Shown one piece after another: positions 1 through 8,154 of a stretch of DNA of 33,198 nt. A program made the position numbers and the translations under genes. This DNA comes from Chitinophaga pinensis (GTDB lineage Bacteria; Bacteroidota; Bacteroidia; Chitinophagales; Chitinophagaceae). Under the pieces are notes generated by a model that saw only the letters and a program-made list of their open reading frames with translations, ran no database searches and had not been told where the DNA came from. Location: contig CAMDFC010000017.1 in the NCBI GenBank assembly GCA_945897185.1, positions 1-33,198 of the forward strand, written 5' to 3'. Positions within the stretch are counted from its first letter, which is position 1. Each line of letters begins with the position of its first letter.

Positions 1-948
1 GCCGAAGCCTTAGAAAGTGCCAAAACTATATATGTGGAGCAAGGTCAAATTAATGGGTATGAAGAATTCTTGAAAGCCAGTGGAAGATCATTGGCCACAG
101 TGCAAAAAGACTCATTACGCTATCAGTATGTGCAGACCACCTATGCAAATGGAGAAGGCGAATCAACAAATCAAGCCTTGGTTGAGTATCTCAATGAATT
201 TCCAAATGGTTTGTTCGCTATTGAAGTATTGAATTTGCAATCAGAACTCTTTTTCAGCAAAAAAGATTGGAGCAATGCTGCCAAAACATACGCTCAATTG
301 GCTGCCAAAGGTGCTAGTCGTTATCAGGAGAAAGCACTCAGACAATCAGCGCGACTCTATTTTTTTGAATTAAAAGACTATGCTACTGCACTTGGATTAT
401 TTGAACAATTATCAAAAGCAACATCAAAATCAGAGGTAATTATTGAAGCTTTGAGGGGAGAGGTGCGTTCAATTTATTATTTGAAAACCTGGCAAAGGGG
501 AGTCAATTCAGCGGAACAATTGCTTGCTAATCCCAAGGTAAACGAAGATGACAGGTCTTTTGCTGAGGTTATCCTTGGCTATGCCAAACAACTCAATAAG
601 GATTATGTGGGTTCTTCAGAATTTTTCAGACTTGTAGTAGCAGATAATCAATCAGGTCTTGCAGCAGAAGCAAGGTATCAGCTGGCATGGAATGCATATC
701 AACAATCTTTGTTCAATGATGCAGAACAGTTGGCATTGTCTTCCATTGATGCTTCAGGGTCTTATGAGTATTGGATTACAAAATCATATATTCTACTTGG
801 ACAAATATTTGTGCAACAGAAAGATTTATTTAATGCAAAGGCCACTTTAAAAAGTGTAATTGATAACTGTACAATTCCGGAATTGAGATTAGCTGCTGAA
901 TCTCTTTTGAAAGAAATTGAACTGTCTGAAAAAAATGATAAAGGATGA
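1..948 (+). CDS. TPR-repeat protein, C-terminal part (5' end outside window)
   Basis: The reading frame is open from the first base, so the gene starts upstream; 315 residues are visible. They are almost all helical, in repeating units of about 35 residues typical of tetratricopeptide repeats (for example the stretch ending FFSKKDWSNAAKTYAQLA, then YFFELKDYATALGLFEQL and FNDAEQLAL). Such repeats bind protein partners. Related long TPR proteins in Bacteroidota are usually exported or periplasmic, but the N-terminus that would show a signal peptide is missing here. The stop codon overlaps the start of the next gene in an ATGA, so the two are translationally coupled. That coupling suggests the TPR protein works with the outer-membrane barrel encoded next. 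The precise function is unknown. Confidence 0.85.
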   Translation, partial: AEALESAKTIYVEQGQINGYEEFLKASGRSLATVQKDSLRYQYVQTTYANGEGESTNQALVEYLNEFPNGLFAIEVLNLQSELFFSKKDWSNAAKTYAQLAAKGASRYQEKALRQSARLYFFELKDYATALGLFEQLSKATSKSEVIIEALRGEVRSIYYLKTWQRGVNSAEQLLANPKVNEDDRSFAEVILGYAKQLNKDYVGSSEFFRLVVADNQSGLAAEARYQLAWNAYQQSLFNDAEQLALSSIDASGSYEYWITKSYILLGQIFVQQKDLFNAKATLKSVIDNCTIPELRLAAESLLKEIELSEKNDKG

Positions 949-2624
949 CCGGTTTGAATTTATATAATTGTACTTCTAAAGTGAGTAAGCTGTTTTTCAG
1001 CCTAGCCTTACTAATTTGTTTTTTATCTGCATCAACGCTCTTAATGGCGCAGAATAAGAGAAATAAATTGGATGAAATAAATATAACATCGAGTTTTAAG
1101 CCGAGTATAGTTAAAACAAGTAAGCTGGAATTCTTTCCTGAAGTACCACAAAAAGATACCAATGCTTTCAAGTTCGTTTATCCGGCGATCAATACCACGT
1201 TCAAAACCCCACTCTCTTCATTTTCAATTAAGCCGCTAGCCTACAATGCAAAAGAAATTATTCAAGAAAAAGATAATTTTTATATCAAATTGGGTGGAGG
1301 TAATCTGAGGACTCCGTTTGCTTCTGCAGCCTACAATTCAAAGATTGGAAACAATGTGGTTTCTTTAAATTTCGACCATATTTCTTCAAAAGGATCCATC
1401 TATAACCAACAATATGCAAATACTAAATTTGAAGGCCAGGTAAAAACAACGTTGGCCGATAATCAGTATCTAAAATTTAATTTAGGTTATGAGGGAGATG
1501 ATTTTCGCAATTTTGGGTATGACACCTCTAAATTCCTTTTTCAAGAGGATGATTTAAAACAGAGGTTTAACAAATTTAACCTTGGTGCCTATTACGATTT
1601 GGTATCTAGTGTAGATGCTTCTTTGTCTTTTAAACCCACCCTAAAACTGGGTTATCTTACAACTAGACGCGGTGCAAAAGAAACAGCGGTTGATCTCGAA
1701 ATTCCTGTTTCTTATAGCTTGGAAGAATCATTGAGGTTAAGTGCTTCAATCGACTTGAACTACCTTAATTTAAGAAATAAAAAGCAGGCTAACGCTTCCA
1801 CTTTTCTTGTACAGGTGCCTTTAAAAATTGATTATACCACTAACGGACTATTTGCATCGGGCGGGTTAATTTCTGTGTTGAAAAACAAAAAGGTTTCATT
1901 TTTGCCAGAGGCAACTTTAATTTACACTTTTAAAGAGGGTACTGGTGCGCGTTTATTGGCAGGAATTTCAAATGCCGTAAATGTGAATTCACTTCAGAAA
2001 TTATATGAAATAAATCCATTTTTATTAACTCCTGACTCTTTGAATGTGTATCAACAAATCAATTATTATGTTGGCTTCGATTGGTTAAATCCCAAAGGAT
2101 TGCAGTTGCAGGCCAAAACAGGGTTTGTGAACTTTAAAAATCTTCCTCTTTTCATCAACGAGGGATTGAGTGGAAAGGATTTTCTTGTGTTGAATGAGCC
2201 AAGCATTAGCGCACTATTTTTAGAGGCAAAACTTGGGTATGTATTTACTGATAAGCTATCCTTTAATTCAGCTTTAAAAGCCTTCTCTTTTCAGTCGCAA
2301 AATCGATATGAATATGTGTATGGGGTACTTCCACTTGAATTAACATTGGGTCTTAATTGGAAGCCATTGAGGCAATTATCAACTAGGGTATATGGTGAAT
2401 TTTTTGGAGGAAATATGGCCAAGACATTTGGAAAGTCTGATTTCAGAACGAAAGGAATTGTTGATTTGGGATTAGGTGTGGATTACAATTTGAACAAAAA
2501 GTGGACTTTGTGGATGGATTTGAATAATATTGTCAATGCGCGATACCAAAGATGGAATGGATTTACTTCATTCGGTTTCAATTTTTTGGTTGGGTTTAAG
2601 TACAGATTTATTCATACGAATTAA
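945..2624 (+). CDS. TonB-receptor-like outer-membrane beta-barrel protein without plug
   Basis: This is a 559-residue exported protein. A hydrophobic signal segment (about residues 14-35, ending LMAQ) is followed by a linker with a KPSIVKTSKLEF motif and then about 450 residues of alternating short amphipathic strands. It ends in strands such as GFNFLVGFKYRF, with aromatic residues near the C-terminus as in outer-membrane barrels. No TonB box plus plug domain is visible. From memory of the family, Bacteroidota carry annotated 'TonB-dependent receptor' proteins with the same linker type next to a long TPR protein. The start overlaps the TPR stop by 4 bp. Function is unknown; a TPR-dependent envelope role or transport is inference. 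Confidence 0.8.
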   Translation: MTGLNLYNCTSKVSKLFFSLALLICFLSASTLLMAQNKRNKLDEINITSSFKPSIVKTSKLEFFPEVPQKDTNAFKFVYPAINTTFKTPLSSFSIKPLAYNAKEIIQEKDNFYIKLGGGNLRTPFASAAYNSKIGNNVVSLNFDHISSKGSIYNQQYANTKFEGQVKTTLADNQYLKFNLGYEGDDFRNFGYDTSKFLFQEDDLKQRFNKFNLGAYYDLVSSVDASLSFKPTLKLGYLTTRRGAKETAVDLEIPVSYSLEESLRLSASIDLNYLNLRNKKQANASTFLVQVPLKIDYTTNGLFASGGLISVLKNKKVSFLPEATLIYTFKEGTGARLLAGISNAVNVNSLQKLYEINPFLLTPDSLNVYQQINYYVGFDWLNPKGLQLQAKTGFVNFKNLPLFINEGLSGKDFLVLNEPSISALFLEAKLGYVFTDKLSFNSALKAFSFQSQNRYEYVYGVLPLELTLGLNWKPLRQLSTRVYGEFFGGNMAKTFGKSDFRTKGIVDLGLGVDYNLNKKWTLWMDLNNIVNARYQRWNGFTSFGFNFLVGFKYRFIHTN

Positions 2625-2631
2625 GATATCT

Positions 2632-3291
2632 ATGCAAAGTCAGCAACTTTCTACATTGTTATACAGATATTTTGCCCAAACAGGGCATGTTGCCATTCCG
2701 AGCATGGGTAATTTGGTTTGCAGAAAGGGTATATCCAAGAACGACTTTACTTTAAGAGAAATATCACCTGGCGAATTAAATTACGAGTTTATCTCTGGGG
2801 ATCTTAGTGCAAAAGATGAACAACTCAATTTTTTGGTACAGCATACAGGCAAAAGCAAAGACGATGTTCAGCATTCTTTGGTGATGCTTGGTGAAACACT
2901 TCACAATCGTTTGCACCAAGATAAGCGGCTTGAATGGATGGGAGTAGGTTCGTTCTTTGTAACAGAAAATGGTGAAATCCAATTTCAGACAAAAAATAAC
3001 CCAATAGAACTGAATAAGTCCGTTTATTACCAGCATGTAATTAGACAAAATGCGGTACATGAAATGCGTGTAGGTGAAGACCAACGTTCTACTACTGAAA
3101 TGGAAGCTTACTTTGATGAACAGAAGAGTATGGCTGGTAGATTTCAATGGAAAAAAGGGGCATTCGTTTTGTTGTTTGCATTGGCTGCTGCATTGCTGGT
3201 TAGGTTTTCTATGGGTAGCTTTAGTTTAATGGATGGGCGTTACCATAAAGTAAAGTTGACCACCTCACAAAAAACGTACAAGTCGCTTTAA
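2632..3291 (+). CDS. HU-CCDC81-type protein with one C-terminal membrane segment
   Basis: This 219-residue protein begins 7 bp after the barrel stop. An upstream start would run back through the barrel gene, so ATG 2632 is preferred; it gives the expected N-terminus MQSQQLSTLLYRYF. Residues 1 to about 115 resemble the tandem HU-CCDC81 bacterial domains: an N-terminal half with VAIPSMGNLV and a second half with a long helix followed by LEWMGVGSFFV. One membrane helix lies near residues 176-195 and about 24 basic residues follow. Family members in Bacteroidota usually end in a periplasmic SPOR domain that binds denuded peptidoglycan; none is present here. The HU-like part should be cytoplasmic. 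The role is unknown, perhaps linking an inner partner to the envelope. Confidence 0.75.
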   Translation: MQSQQLSTLLYRYFAQTGHVAIPSMGNLVCRKGISKNDFTLREISPGELNYEFISGDLSAKDEQLNFLVQHTGKSKDDVQHSLVMLGETLHNRLHQDKRLEWMGVGSFFVTENGEIQFQTKNNPIELNKSVYYQHVIRQNAVHEMRVGEDQRSTTEMEAYFDEQKSMAGRFQWKKGAFVLLFALAAALLVRFSMGSFSLMDGRYHKVKLTTSQKTYKSL

Positions 3292-3300
3292 CTTTTAAAC

Positions 3301-4188
3301 ATGACTGTCGCACAGCCTTGTCCTATTTGTGGCTACACTTCAATAACTACTTTTCCTGGTGTTCAAGATTTCTCAGTGAGTAAAGAAATATTTTCACTTA
3401 ACACCTGTTCCAGCTGTAGTTTTTTATTTACAACCAATCCTCCTGATAAATCCAGTATAGGTAAGTATTATCAGTCAGACGCCTATATTTCACATACCGA
3501 TGGAAAGAAAGGGTTCATTGAACAGGTTTATCAATTGGTTAGAAAAAGAACAGTTGCAGGCAAAAGAAAGCTTGTAGAGGATGCAGTGAATAAAAAACGC
3601 GGGACAATATTAGATTATGGATGTGGGACAGGTGCTTTCCTTCATGAAATGAATTCATTCGGTTGGTTAGTCAAAGGTATAGAACCTGATGCAGGGGCAA
3701 GAGCGAAAGCCGAAAAAACAACTTCTTCAACAATATTTCTTCCTGATCAATTGTCCGTTTTGGAATCTGGTCTATTTGATGCTGTAACCATGTGGCATGT
3801 CTTAGAACATGTGCATGATTTAGATTGGACTATTCAACAAGTAAAGCGGGTACTTAATCCTTCTGGTAAGTTCTTTATTGCTGTGCCCAATAATGATGCT
3901 TTTGATGCAAATTATTATGGTAAATTTTGGGCAGCCTATGATGTACCAAGACATCTTTATCATTTCACGCCTGCAACGATGAAGGTACTAATGGGTAAAC
4001 ATGGTCTCAACATCATTGAAACCAAGCCCATGTGGTTCGACTCATTTTATGTTTCTATGCTTAGTGAAAAATATAAAACGGGTAAAATGGGATATATAGC
4101 TGCCTTCTTTGTAGGGATGATATCCAATTTTAAAGCGTTGCTTCAGAAGGGAAAATGCAGCTCCCAGATTTACATCATTTCAAAATAG
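3301..4188 (+). CDS. class I SAM-dependent methyltransferase with N-terminal zinc-knuckle
   Basis: The protein has 295 residues. Two CxxC pairs (C7/C10 and C36/C39) form a probable zinc site in front of a Rossmann methyltransferase domain. SAM-binding motif I is ILDYGCGTGAF at residues 103-113, and the later MWHVLEHVHD stretch is typical of the Methyltransf_11/23 group. Related proteins act on small molecules or sugar and lipid precursors, but the substrate cannot be read from the sequence. The gene starts 9 bp after the HU-type gene, so it probably shares its transcript. It ends 1 bp before the end of the convergent protease gene, with no room for a terminator. Confidence 0.85.
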   Translation: MTVAQPCPICGYTSITTFPGVQDFSVSKEIFSLNTCSSCSFLFTTNPPDKSSIGKYYQSDAYISHTDGKKGFIEQVYQLVRKRTVAGKRKLVEDAVNKKRGTILDYGCGTGAFLHEMNSFGWLVKGIEPDAGARAKAEKTTSSTIFLPDQLSVLESGLFDAVTMWHVLEHVHDLDWTIQQVKRVLNPSGKFFIAVPNNDAFDANYYGKFWAAYDVPRHLYHFTPATMKVLMGKHGLNIIETKPMWFDSFYVSMLSEKYKTGKMGYIAAFFVGMISNFKALLQKGKCSSQIYIISK

Positions 4189-4189
4189 G

Positions 4190-5782
4190 CTATTGATTCA
4201 ATGATCCAATTGCCGATTGATAGGTTTTATCATTTGCATTTACAATAAAAAAATATCCGCTTTCGCCAAAACCAATTCTACCTATAAGTGCTTTTATTCT
4301 GTTTTTAGTAAAGGCGATTGTTTGTGGATTTTTTAGCGAAATCGAACTGCCATTTGAGGCTCCAAATTTGATTAATTCATCAATTACAGTATTGTCAAGA
4401 TTAAATCCCGCTTCAAATTGTTTGAAATCTTTGTATTGGGTTATTTTCTCTTTGTTTATCATGAAATAACGGTAAGAAAAATTACCCAAGGTATTGTTTG
4501 CATACAAAGAATTTAGTGCGGTGTCAAATAAGGCCATGTCTGCTGAAACAGTTTGATCAGGAGTTATACCACCTTCGCCATAAAGAATTTTCCCCTTCTG
4601 TGTTTTATAAGGATTTTTTATAGGCAATGAAGTATCTGTGCCATTTATATTTGTTTTGTGAACACGGGTTAAGATTTCTGTTTGGTATTTAAGGTCATCA
4701 TGGTCTTTGTATGGCTTTTGAATACTTCTTCCTAGGGGTGTGAAGTACCTTGCTGTAGTAAGTCTCAATGCTGAACCATCGGAAAGGGTATATTGTTCTT
4801 GCACCAGACCTTTTCCAAAGCTTCTCCTCCCTATAATGGTGGCGCGATCCAGGTCTTGTAGTGCACCAGCAATGATTTCGCTTGCAGACGCAGATCCTTC
4901 ATTAATTAATACAGTGATATTTCCAGTCTCAAATATTCCTGGTCGCTTTGCTTTGTATTCTTTTCTTGGGTGATTTTCTCCCATGGTGTACACCAACAAT
5001 TGATCGCCACCAATAAACTCATCAACAATATCAACTGCTTCTTCCAGGATACCCCCACCATTATCTCTCAAATCCAGCACCAATGATTTCATGCCTTGTT
5101 CTTTTAGACCTTGCATGGCTTCTATGAATTCTCTATACGTATTTGAGGAGAATCTATTCAAGCGCAAATAAGCTTTGTTGTTGTCAATCATATAGGCTGC
5201 ATCAACTGCTGTAATCGGAATACTTCCTCTGGTTATGGTTTTTTGCAATTGCTTATTGTCTCTCAGGAAGTGTAGCTGAACAGTAGATCCCATTGGACCT
5301 TTTACCCATTTTCTGAATTGATCACTGGTTATGGATTTTCCTGTTGCAATGCTGTCGTTTACCTTGGTAATTTTATCACCAATTTCAATACCTGCCGTTT
5401 GTGCAGGTCCGTTTTTTATTACAGAAAGGACATTCACTGTATCATTGAAAATATTGAACTCAACTCCAATCCCCTGGAATTGTCCCTCTAGGTCTTCATT
5501 TACTTCCTTGATTTCGCTTATTGGAATATAAAAAGAATGGGGATCAAGTTTTTTCAACAAAGCCTGAATTGCCTCCGAGGAAGTAGAATCGAGGTCAATT
5601 TTATCCACGTATCTTTGATTCACCAAATGCAATACCTCTTCAAGTGCATTGTTTTTGGGGGCAGACATAAGTGTTTTTGAGTTGGGCATATTGCCGTGCA
5701 GTTTATAGCCAATGAACATGCCTATAATTACTGCAATTGAAAAGAGAAGTGGGATGGCTAGACTTGATTTTTTATTGTCCAT
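4190..5782 (-). CDS. ctpA: S41-family C-terminal processing protease (CtpA type)
   Basis: This 530-residue serine protease cleaves periplasmic proteins near their C-termini. An N-terminal membrane anchor or uncleaved signal covers residues 8-27. A PDZ domain spans about 95-180, with the carboxylate-binding loop near QGIGVEF. The catalytic core has Ser299 in GSASASE, Lys324 in SFGKG and Gln328. The Ser-Lys and Lys-Gln spacings of 25 and 4 match the known catalytic residues of E. coli Prc and Bacillus CtpB. About 170 residues follow the core. The gene is transcribed divergently from the sugar-kinase operon across a 47-bp gap. Assignment to the family is secure; the substrates are unknown. Confidence 0.95.
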   Translation of the reverse strand: MDNKKSSLAIPLLFSIAVIIGMFIGYKLHGNMPNSKTLMSAPKNNALEEVLHLVNQRYVDKIDLDSTSSEAIQALLKKLDPHSFYIPISEIKEVNEDLEGQFQGIGVEFNIFNDTVNVLSVIKNGPAQTAGIEIGDKITKVNDSIATGKSITSDQFRKWVKGPMGSTVQLHFLRDNKQLQKTITRGSIPITAVDAAYMIDNNKAYLRLNRFSSNTYREFIEAMQGLKEQGMKSLVLDLRDNGGGILEEAVDIVDEFIGGDQLLVYTMGENHPRKEYKAKRPGIFETGNITVLINEGSASASEIIAGALQDLDRATIIGRRSFGKGLVQEQYTLSDGSALRLTTARYFTPLGRSIQKPYKDHDDLKYQTEILTRVHKTNINGTDTSLPIKNPYKTQKGKILYGEGGITPDQTVSADMALFDTALNSLYANNTLGNFSYRYFMINKEKITQYKDFKQFEAGFNLDNTVIDELIKFGASNGSSISLKNPQTIAFTKNRIKALIGRIGFGESGYFFIVNANDKTYQSAIGSLNQ

Positions 5783-5795
5783 TGTACATGAAATA

Positions 5796-5812
5796 GTAAT
5801 ATTACAAAGTTG
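5796..5812 (-). promoter_or_regulatory. candidate ctpA -7 element with overlapping palindrome
   Basis: Read on the minus strand, 5812-5805 is CAACTTTG, one mismatch from the Bacteroidota -7 consensus TAnnTTTG, about 23 bases before the ctpA start codon. A perfect 10-bp palindrome, GTAATATTAC (5796-5805), touches it within the only gap between the divergent ctpA and kinase genes. No convincing -33 element was seen, so this is a weak call. Confidence 0.35.
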
Positions 5813-5829
5813 CTGAATTAAGCTGATAT

Positions 5830-6675
5830 ATGACAGGAATAAAACTAATTGCAGATAGCGGGGCTACTAAAACCGAATGGCGGTTGGCTGGAAAAACCAA
5901 ATCCAAGTCTTTTTTTACGTCTGGGATTAGTCCCTATTACATGACGCAAACTCAAATTGAAGAACTTTTACTCAAAGAGCTGCCCAAGTCGGTTTTTCAA
6001 AAGAAAATCGATACCGTATTTTATTATGGAACAGGCTGTAAAACAAAAGCAAAAGCAGCGGTTGTGAGGAAAGCACTTGGCAAACTTTTTTCAAAAAGTA
6101 AAATTCAGGTTACCCATGATTTAATGGGTGCAACCATTGCACTTTGTGGGAAAAGCAGTGGCATTGCTTGTATTTTAGGAACGGGATCCAATTCTTGTTT
6201 TTTTAATGGTAAAAAAATAGTCTTCAATTCTCCAGGTTTAGGATATGTGCTTGGTGATGAAGGCAGTGGTGCCTATTTGGGGAAGAAGGTTGTGCAGCAT
6301 TTTCTATACGGCACTTTCGACGATTTTTTGCATACTTCGTTTTTGAAGGAATTCAAAACGGATAAAGAGGAGATACTTCACCGCGTTTATAAAGAAGCAT
6401 TTCCCAATAGGTATCTGTCTGGGTTTGCCAAATTCTTGTCGCTACACAGAGGGCATTACATGGTTGAAAATATTATTGAAGACGGCCTCAGGCGTTTCTT
6501 CGATCAGCACCTTCAAGTGTATCCACAACGGTTAAAATATCCTGTGCATTTTGTTGGAGGAGTGGCCTATCATTTTAAAGATAAAATTGCGGAACTTTGT
6601 ATCGACTATGGACTATCCTTGGGTAAAGTGTTGAAGCAGCCCATGGCGGGCATGGTAACTTACCACAGTGAATAA
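5830..6675 (+). CDS. BadF/BadG-family amino-sugar kinase (N-acetylmuramate or N-acetylglucosamine kinase)
   Basis: The protein has 281 residues with the ASKHA kinase fold: the phosphate-1 loop DSGATKTEW at residues 9-17, a HDLMGA motif with the likely catalytic Asp, an ILGTGSNS phosphate-2 loop, the GYVLGDEGSGAYLGK stretch, and an adenosine-motif region FVGGVAYHF. BadF/BadG-type kinases include GlcNAc kinases and the MurNAc kinase MurK known from Clostridium and Tannerella. The next gene, only 2 bp downstream, is murQ, so MurNAc phosphorylation to feed MurQ is the favoured reaction. No sugar transporter lies in this operon. Substrate specificity is inferred from context, and the murK symbol is therefore withheld. 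Confidence 0.85.
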   Translation: MTGIKLIADSGATKTEWRLAGKTKSKSFFTSGISPYYMTQTQIEELLLKELPKSVFQKKIDTVFYYGTGCKTKAKAAVVRKALGKLFSKSKIQVTHDLMGATIALCGKSSGIACILGTGSNSCFFNGKKIVFNSPGLGYVLGDEGSGAYLGKKVVQHFLYGTFDDFLHTSFLKEFKTDKEEILHRVYKEAFPNRYLSGFAKFLSLHRGHYMVENIIEDGLRRFFDQHLQVYPQRLKYPVHFVGGVAYHFKDKIAELCIDYGLSLGKVLKQPMAGMVTYHSE

Positions 6676-6677
6676 AA

Positions 6678-7493
6678 ATGGAAAAGGAAATAAAAATAAC
6701 AGAAACTGATTCCACTTACAGGCATTTGGAAAAAATGTCTGTAAGCGAATTGTTGTTCAATATAAATATTGAAGATGCCGTTGTACCATCGGCAATCACA
6801 AAAGTATTGCCGGCAATTGGGAACTTGGTAGAGGCCATTACAGACAAGTTGTTGCTGGGTGGTAGGTTGTTTTATATTGGGGCTGGAACAAGTGGACGAT
6901 TGGCGGTTGTTGATGCTTCTGAATGTCCCCCTACATTTGGAGTGCCACATGGACTGGTCATAGGAATCATCGCAGGTGGGAAAGAGGCCATGTTTCAAGC
7001 CGTTGAATTTGCAGAAGATGATGCGGAGCAAGCCTGGAAAGATCTTTCTGTATTTAACATCACCCCAAAAGATATAGTGGTGGGTGTGGCCGCCAGTGGT
7101 TCTACGCCCTATGTGGTGGGAGGATTACACACTTGTCACGCAAATAAAATCACAACAGGATCTATTGCTTGTAACCCAGCTTCACCAATTTCAATGGAAG
7201 CTGATTTTCCAATAGAAATCATTGTTGGTCCGGAGTTCATCACTGGAAGTACCCGCATGAAAAGCGGAACAGCCCAAAAATTGATTTTAAACATGATCTC
7301 AACTGCTGTCATGATTCAATTGGGAAGGGTAGAAGACAACAAAATGGTGAATATGCAACTGACCAATGAAAAATTATTGGACAGGGGAGTGAAAATGCTG
7401 ATGAAAAAGCTCAACCTAGAAGACTACGTCGTTGCTAGATCATTGCTAATCAAAGAGGGAAGTGTAAAAAAAGCCGTTGAACAATTTAAATGA
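6678..7493 (+). CDS. murQ: N-acetylmuramic acid 6-phosphate etherase MurQ
   Basis: MurQ cleaves the lactyl ether of MurNAc-6-phosphate to give GlcNAc-6-phosphate and D-lactate in peptidoglycan recycling. The 271-residue SIS-fold protein carries the signature GAGTSGRLAVVDASECPPTF starting at residue 68. Glu82 and Glu113 have the 31-residue spacing of the two catalytic glutamates Glu83/Glu114 of the E. coli enzyme. The later TGSTRMKSGTAQKLILNM motif is also intact. The protein is shorter than the roughly 298-residue E. coli form, mostly at the C-terminus, while the catalytic core is complete. It follows the kinase by 2 bp and is probably co-transcribed with it. Confidence 0.97.
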   Translation: MEKEIKITETDSTYRHLEKMSVSELLFNINIEDAVVPSAITKVLPAIGNLVEAITDKLLLGGRLFYIGAGTSGRLAVVDASECPPTFGVPHGLVIGIIAGGKEAMFQAVEFAEDDAEQAWKDLSVFNITPKDIVVGVAASGSTPYVVGGLHTCHANKITTGSIACNPASPISMEADFPIEIIVGPEFITGSTRMKSGTAQKLILNMISTAVMIQLGRVEDNKMVNMQLTNEKLLDRGVKMLMKKLNLEDYVVARSLLIKEGSVKKAVEQFK

Positions 7494-7502
7494 TTTTCAA
7501 TT

Positions 7503-8075
7503 TTGCACGAATTAGAACCTTATTTTAATTGGCGACATCTTTATATTGGAGAAGAAGACCCTAAGTCTCCTTTCTTTGGAAAGGAATACTCAGAATTTCA
7601 ATATACACAAACCGTTTACAATTATTATATACATCCACAATGGGATGATTTTGGATCTCAAACTCTTTATCTAAAAATTCTTTTTGTTGACTACGAATCA
7701 AGTTTTGCAATAATTGAATTTATAGGTGAATGGAATGATGCCATTGAAAATGACATCATGACGCTAAAACGTGATGTAATTGATCGATTGATAGCGCATG
7801 GTATTGGAAAATTTATCCTGATTGGAGAAAACGTCATGAATTTTCACAGCAGTGATGATTGTTATTATGAGGAGTGGTTAGAAGATGTTACGGAGGAAGG
7901 AGGCTGGATTGTAATGTTGAGTTTAGCGGAGCAGTCGAAGTATGATTTTACACACGCAGGAATTGACCGATATGTACAACTTATCGATATGTTCGAATGG
8001 AGGCCCTTTACGCCAATGAATTTGTTTATCAAAATAGACAATTTGCAGCTTAAAAGATTGAACAATCCCAACTAG
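7503..8075 (+). CDS. hypothetical protein after murQ (TTG start)
   Basis: I do not recognise a named domain in this 190-residue, acidic, soluble protein. It is rich in Trp and Tyr (YNYYIHPQWDDFGS, CYYEEWLEDVTEEGG), with alternating strands and helices and no signal or membrane segment. The in-frame region upstream is closed by the murQ stop, and no ATG occurs until codon 86, so TTG at 7503 is the best start. It fits an intact N-terminus LEPYFNWRHLYIG. The gene follows murQ by 9 bp and probably belongs to the same transcript. It looks like a lineage-restricted conserved protein, but that needs a database search. A link to wall-sugar salvage is inference from position only. Confidence 0.75.
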   Translation: MHELEPYFNWRHLYIGEEDPKSPFFGKEYSEFQYTQTVYNYYIHPQWDDFGSQTLYLKILFVDYESSFAIIEFIGEWNDAIENDIMTLKRDVIDRLIAHGIGKFILIGENVMNFHSSDDCYYEEWLEDVTEEGGWIVMLSLAEQSKYDFTHAGIDRYVQLIDMFEWRPFTPMNLFIKIDNLQLKRLNNPN

Positions 8076-8115
8076 TTTCATATTTTATATTTTCTCTAAT
8101 TAGCCGTTTGTGATG

Positions 8116-8123
8116 TAACTTTG
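8116..8123 (+). promoter_or_regulatory. -7 promoter element of the sdhCAB operon
   Basis: TAACTTTG matches the Bacteroidota -7 consensus TAnnTTTG exactly. It lies 31 bases before the sdhC ATG in the 79-bp gap after the preceding gene. No good TTG was found 19 bases upstream (the position reads TTTCTC). The leader between the element and the ATG is A/T-rich with no Shine-Dalgarno match. Confidence 0.55.
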
Positions 8124-8154
8124 CAACAATTCAAAATTTGAGAAAATTTCAATT

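Noticed and set aside
830-1171. 113-codon minus-strand frame across the TPR/barrel junction
   Set aside because: It lies antisense to two well-supported genes and shows no recognisable domain.
2530-2631. In-frame extension of the HU-type gene to an ATG at 2530
   Set aside because: It would lie inside the barrel gene in another frame, and the added residues resemble no HU domain; ATG 2632 just after the barrel stop fits.
6660-7031. 123-codon minus-strand frame antisense to murQ
   Set aside because: It is a shadow of the highly conserved murQ region, with an unnatural Cys/His/Gln-rich composition.
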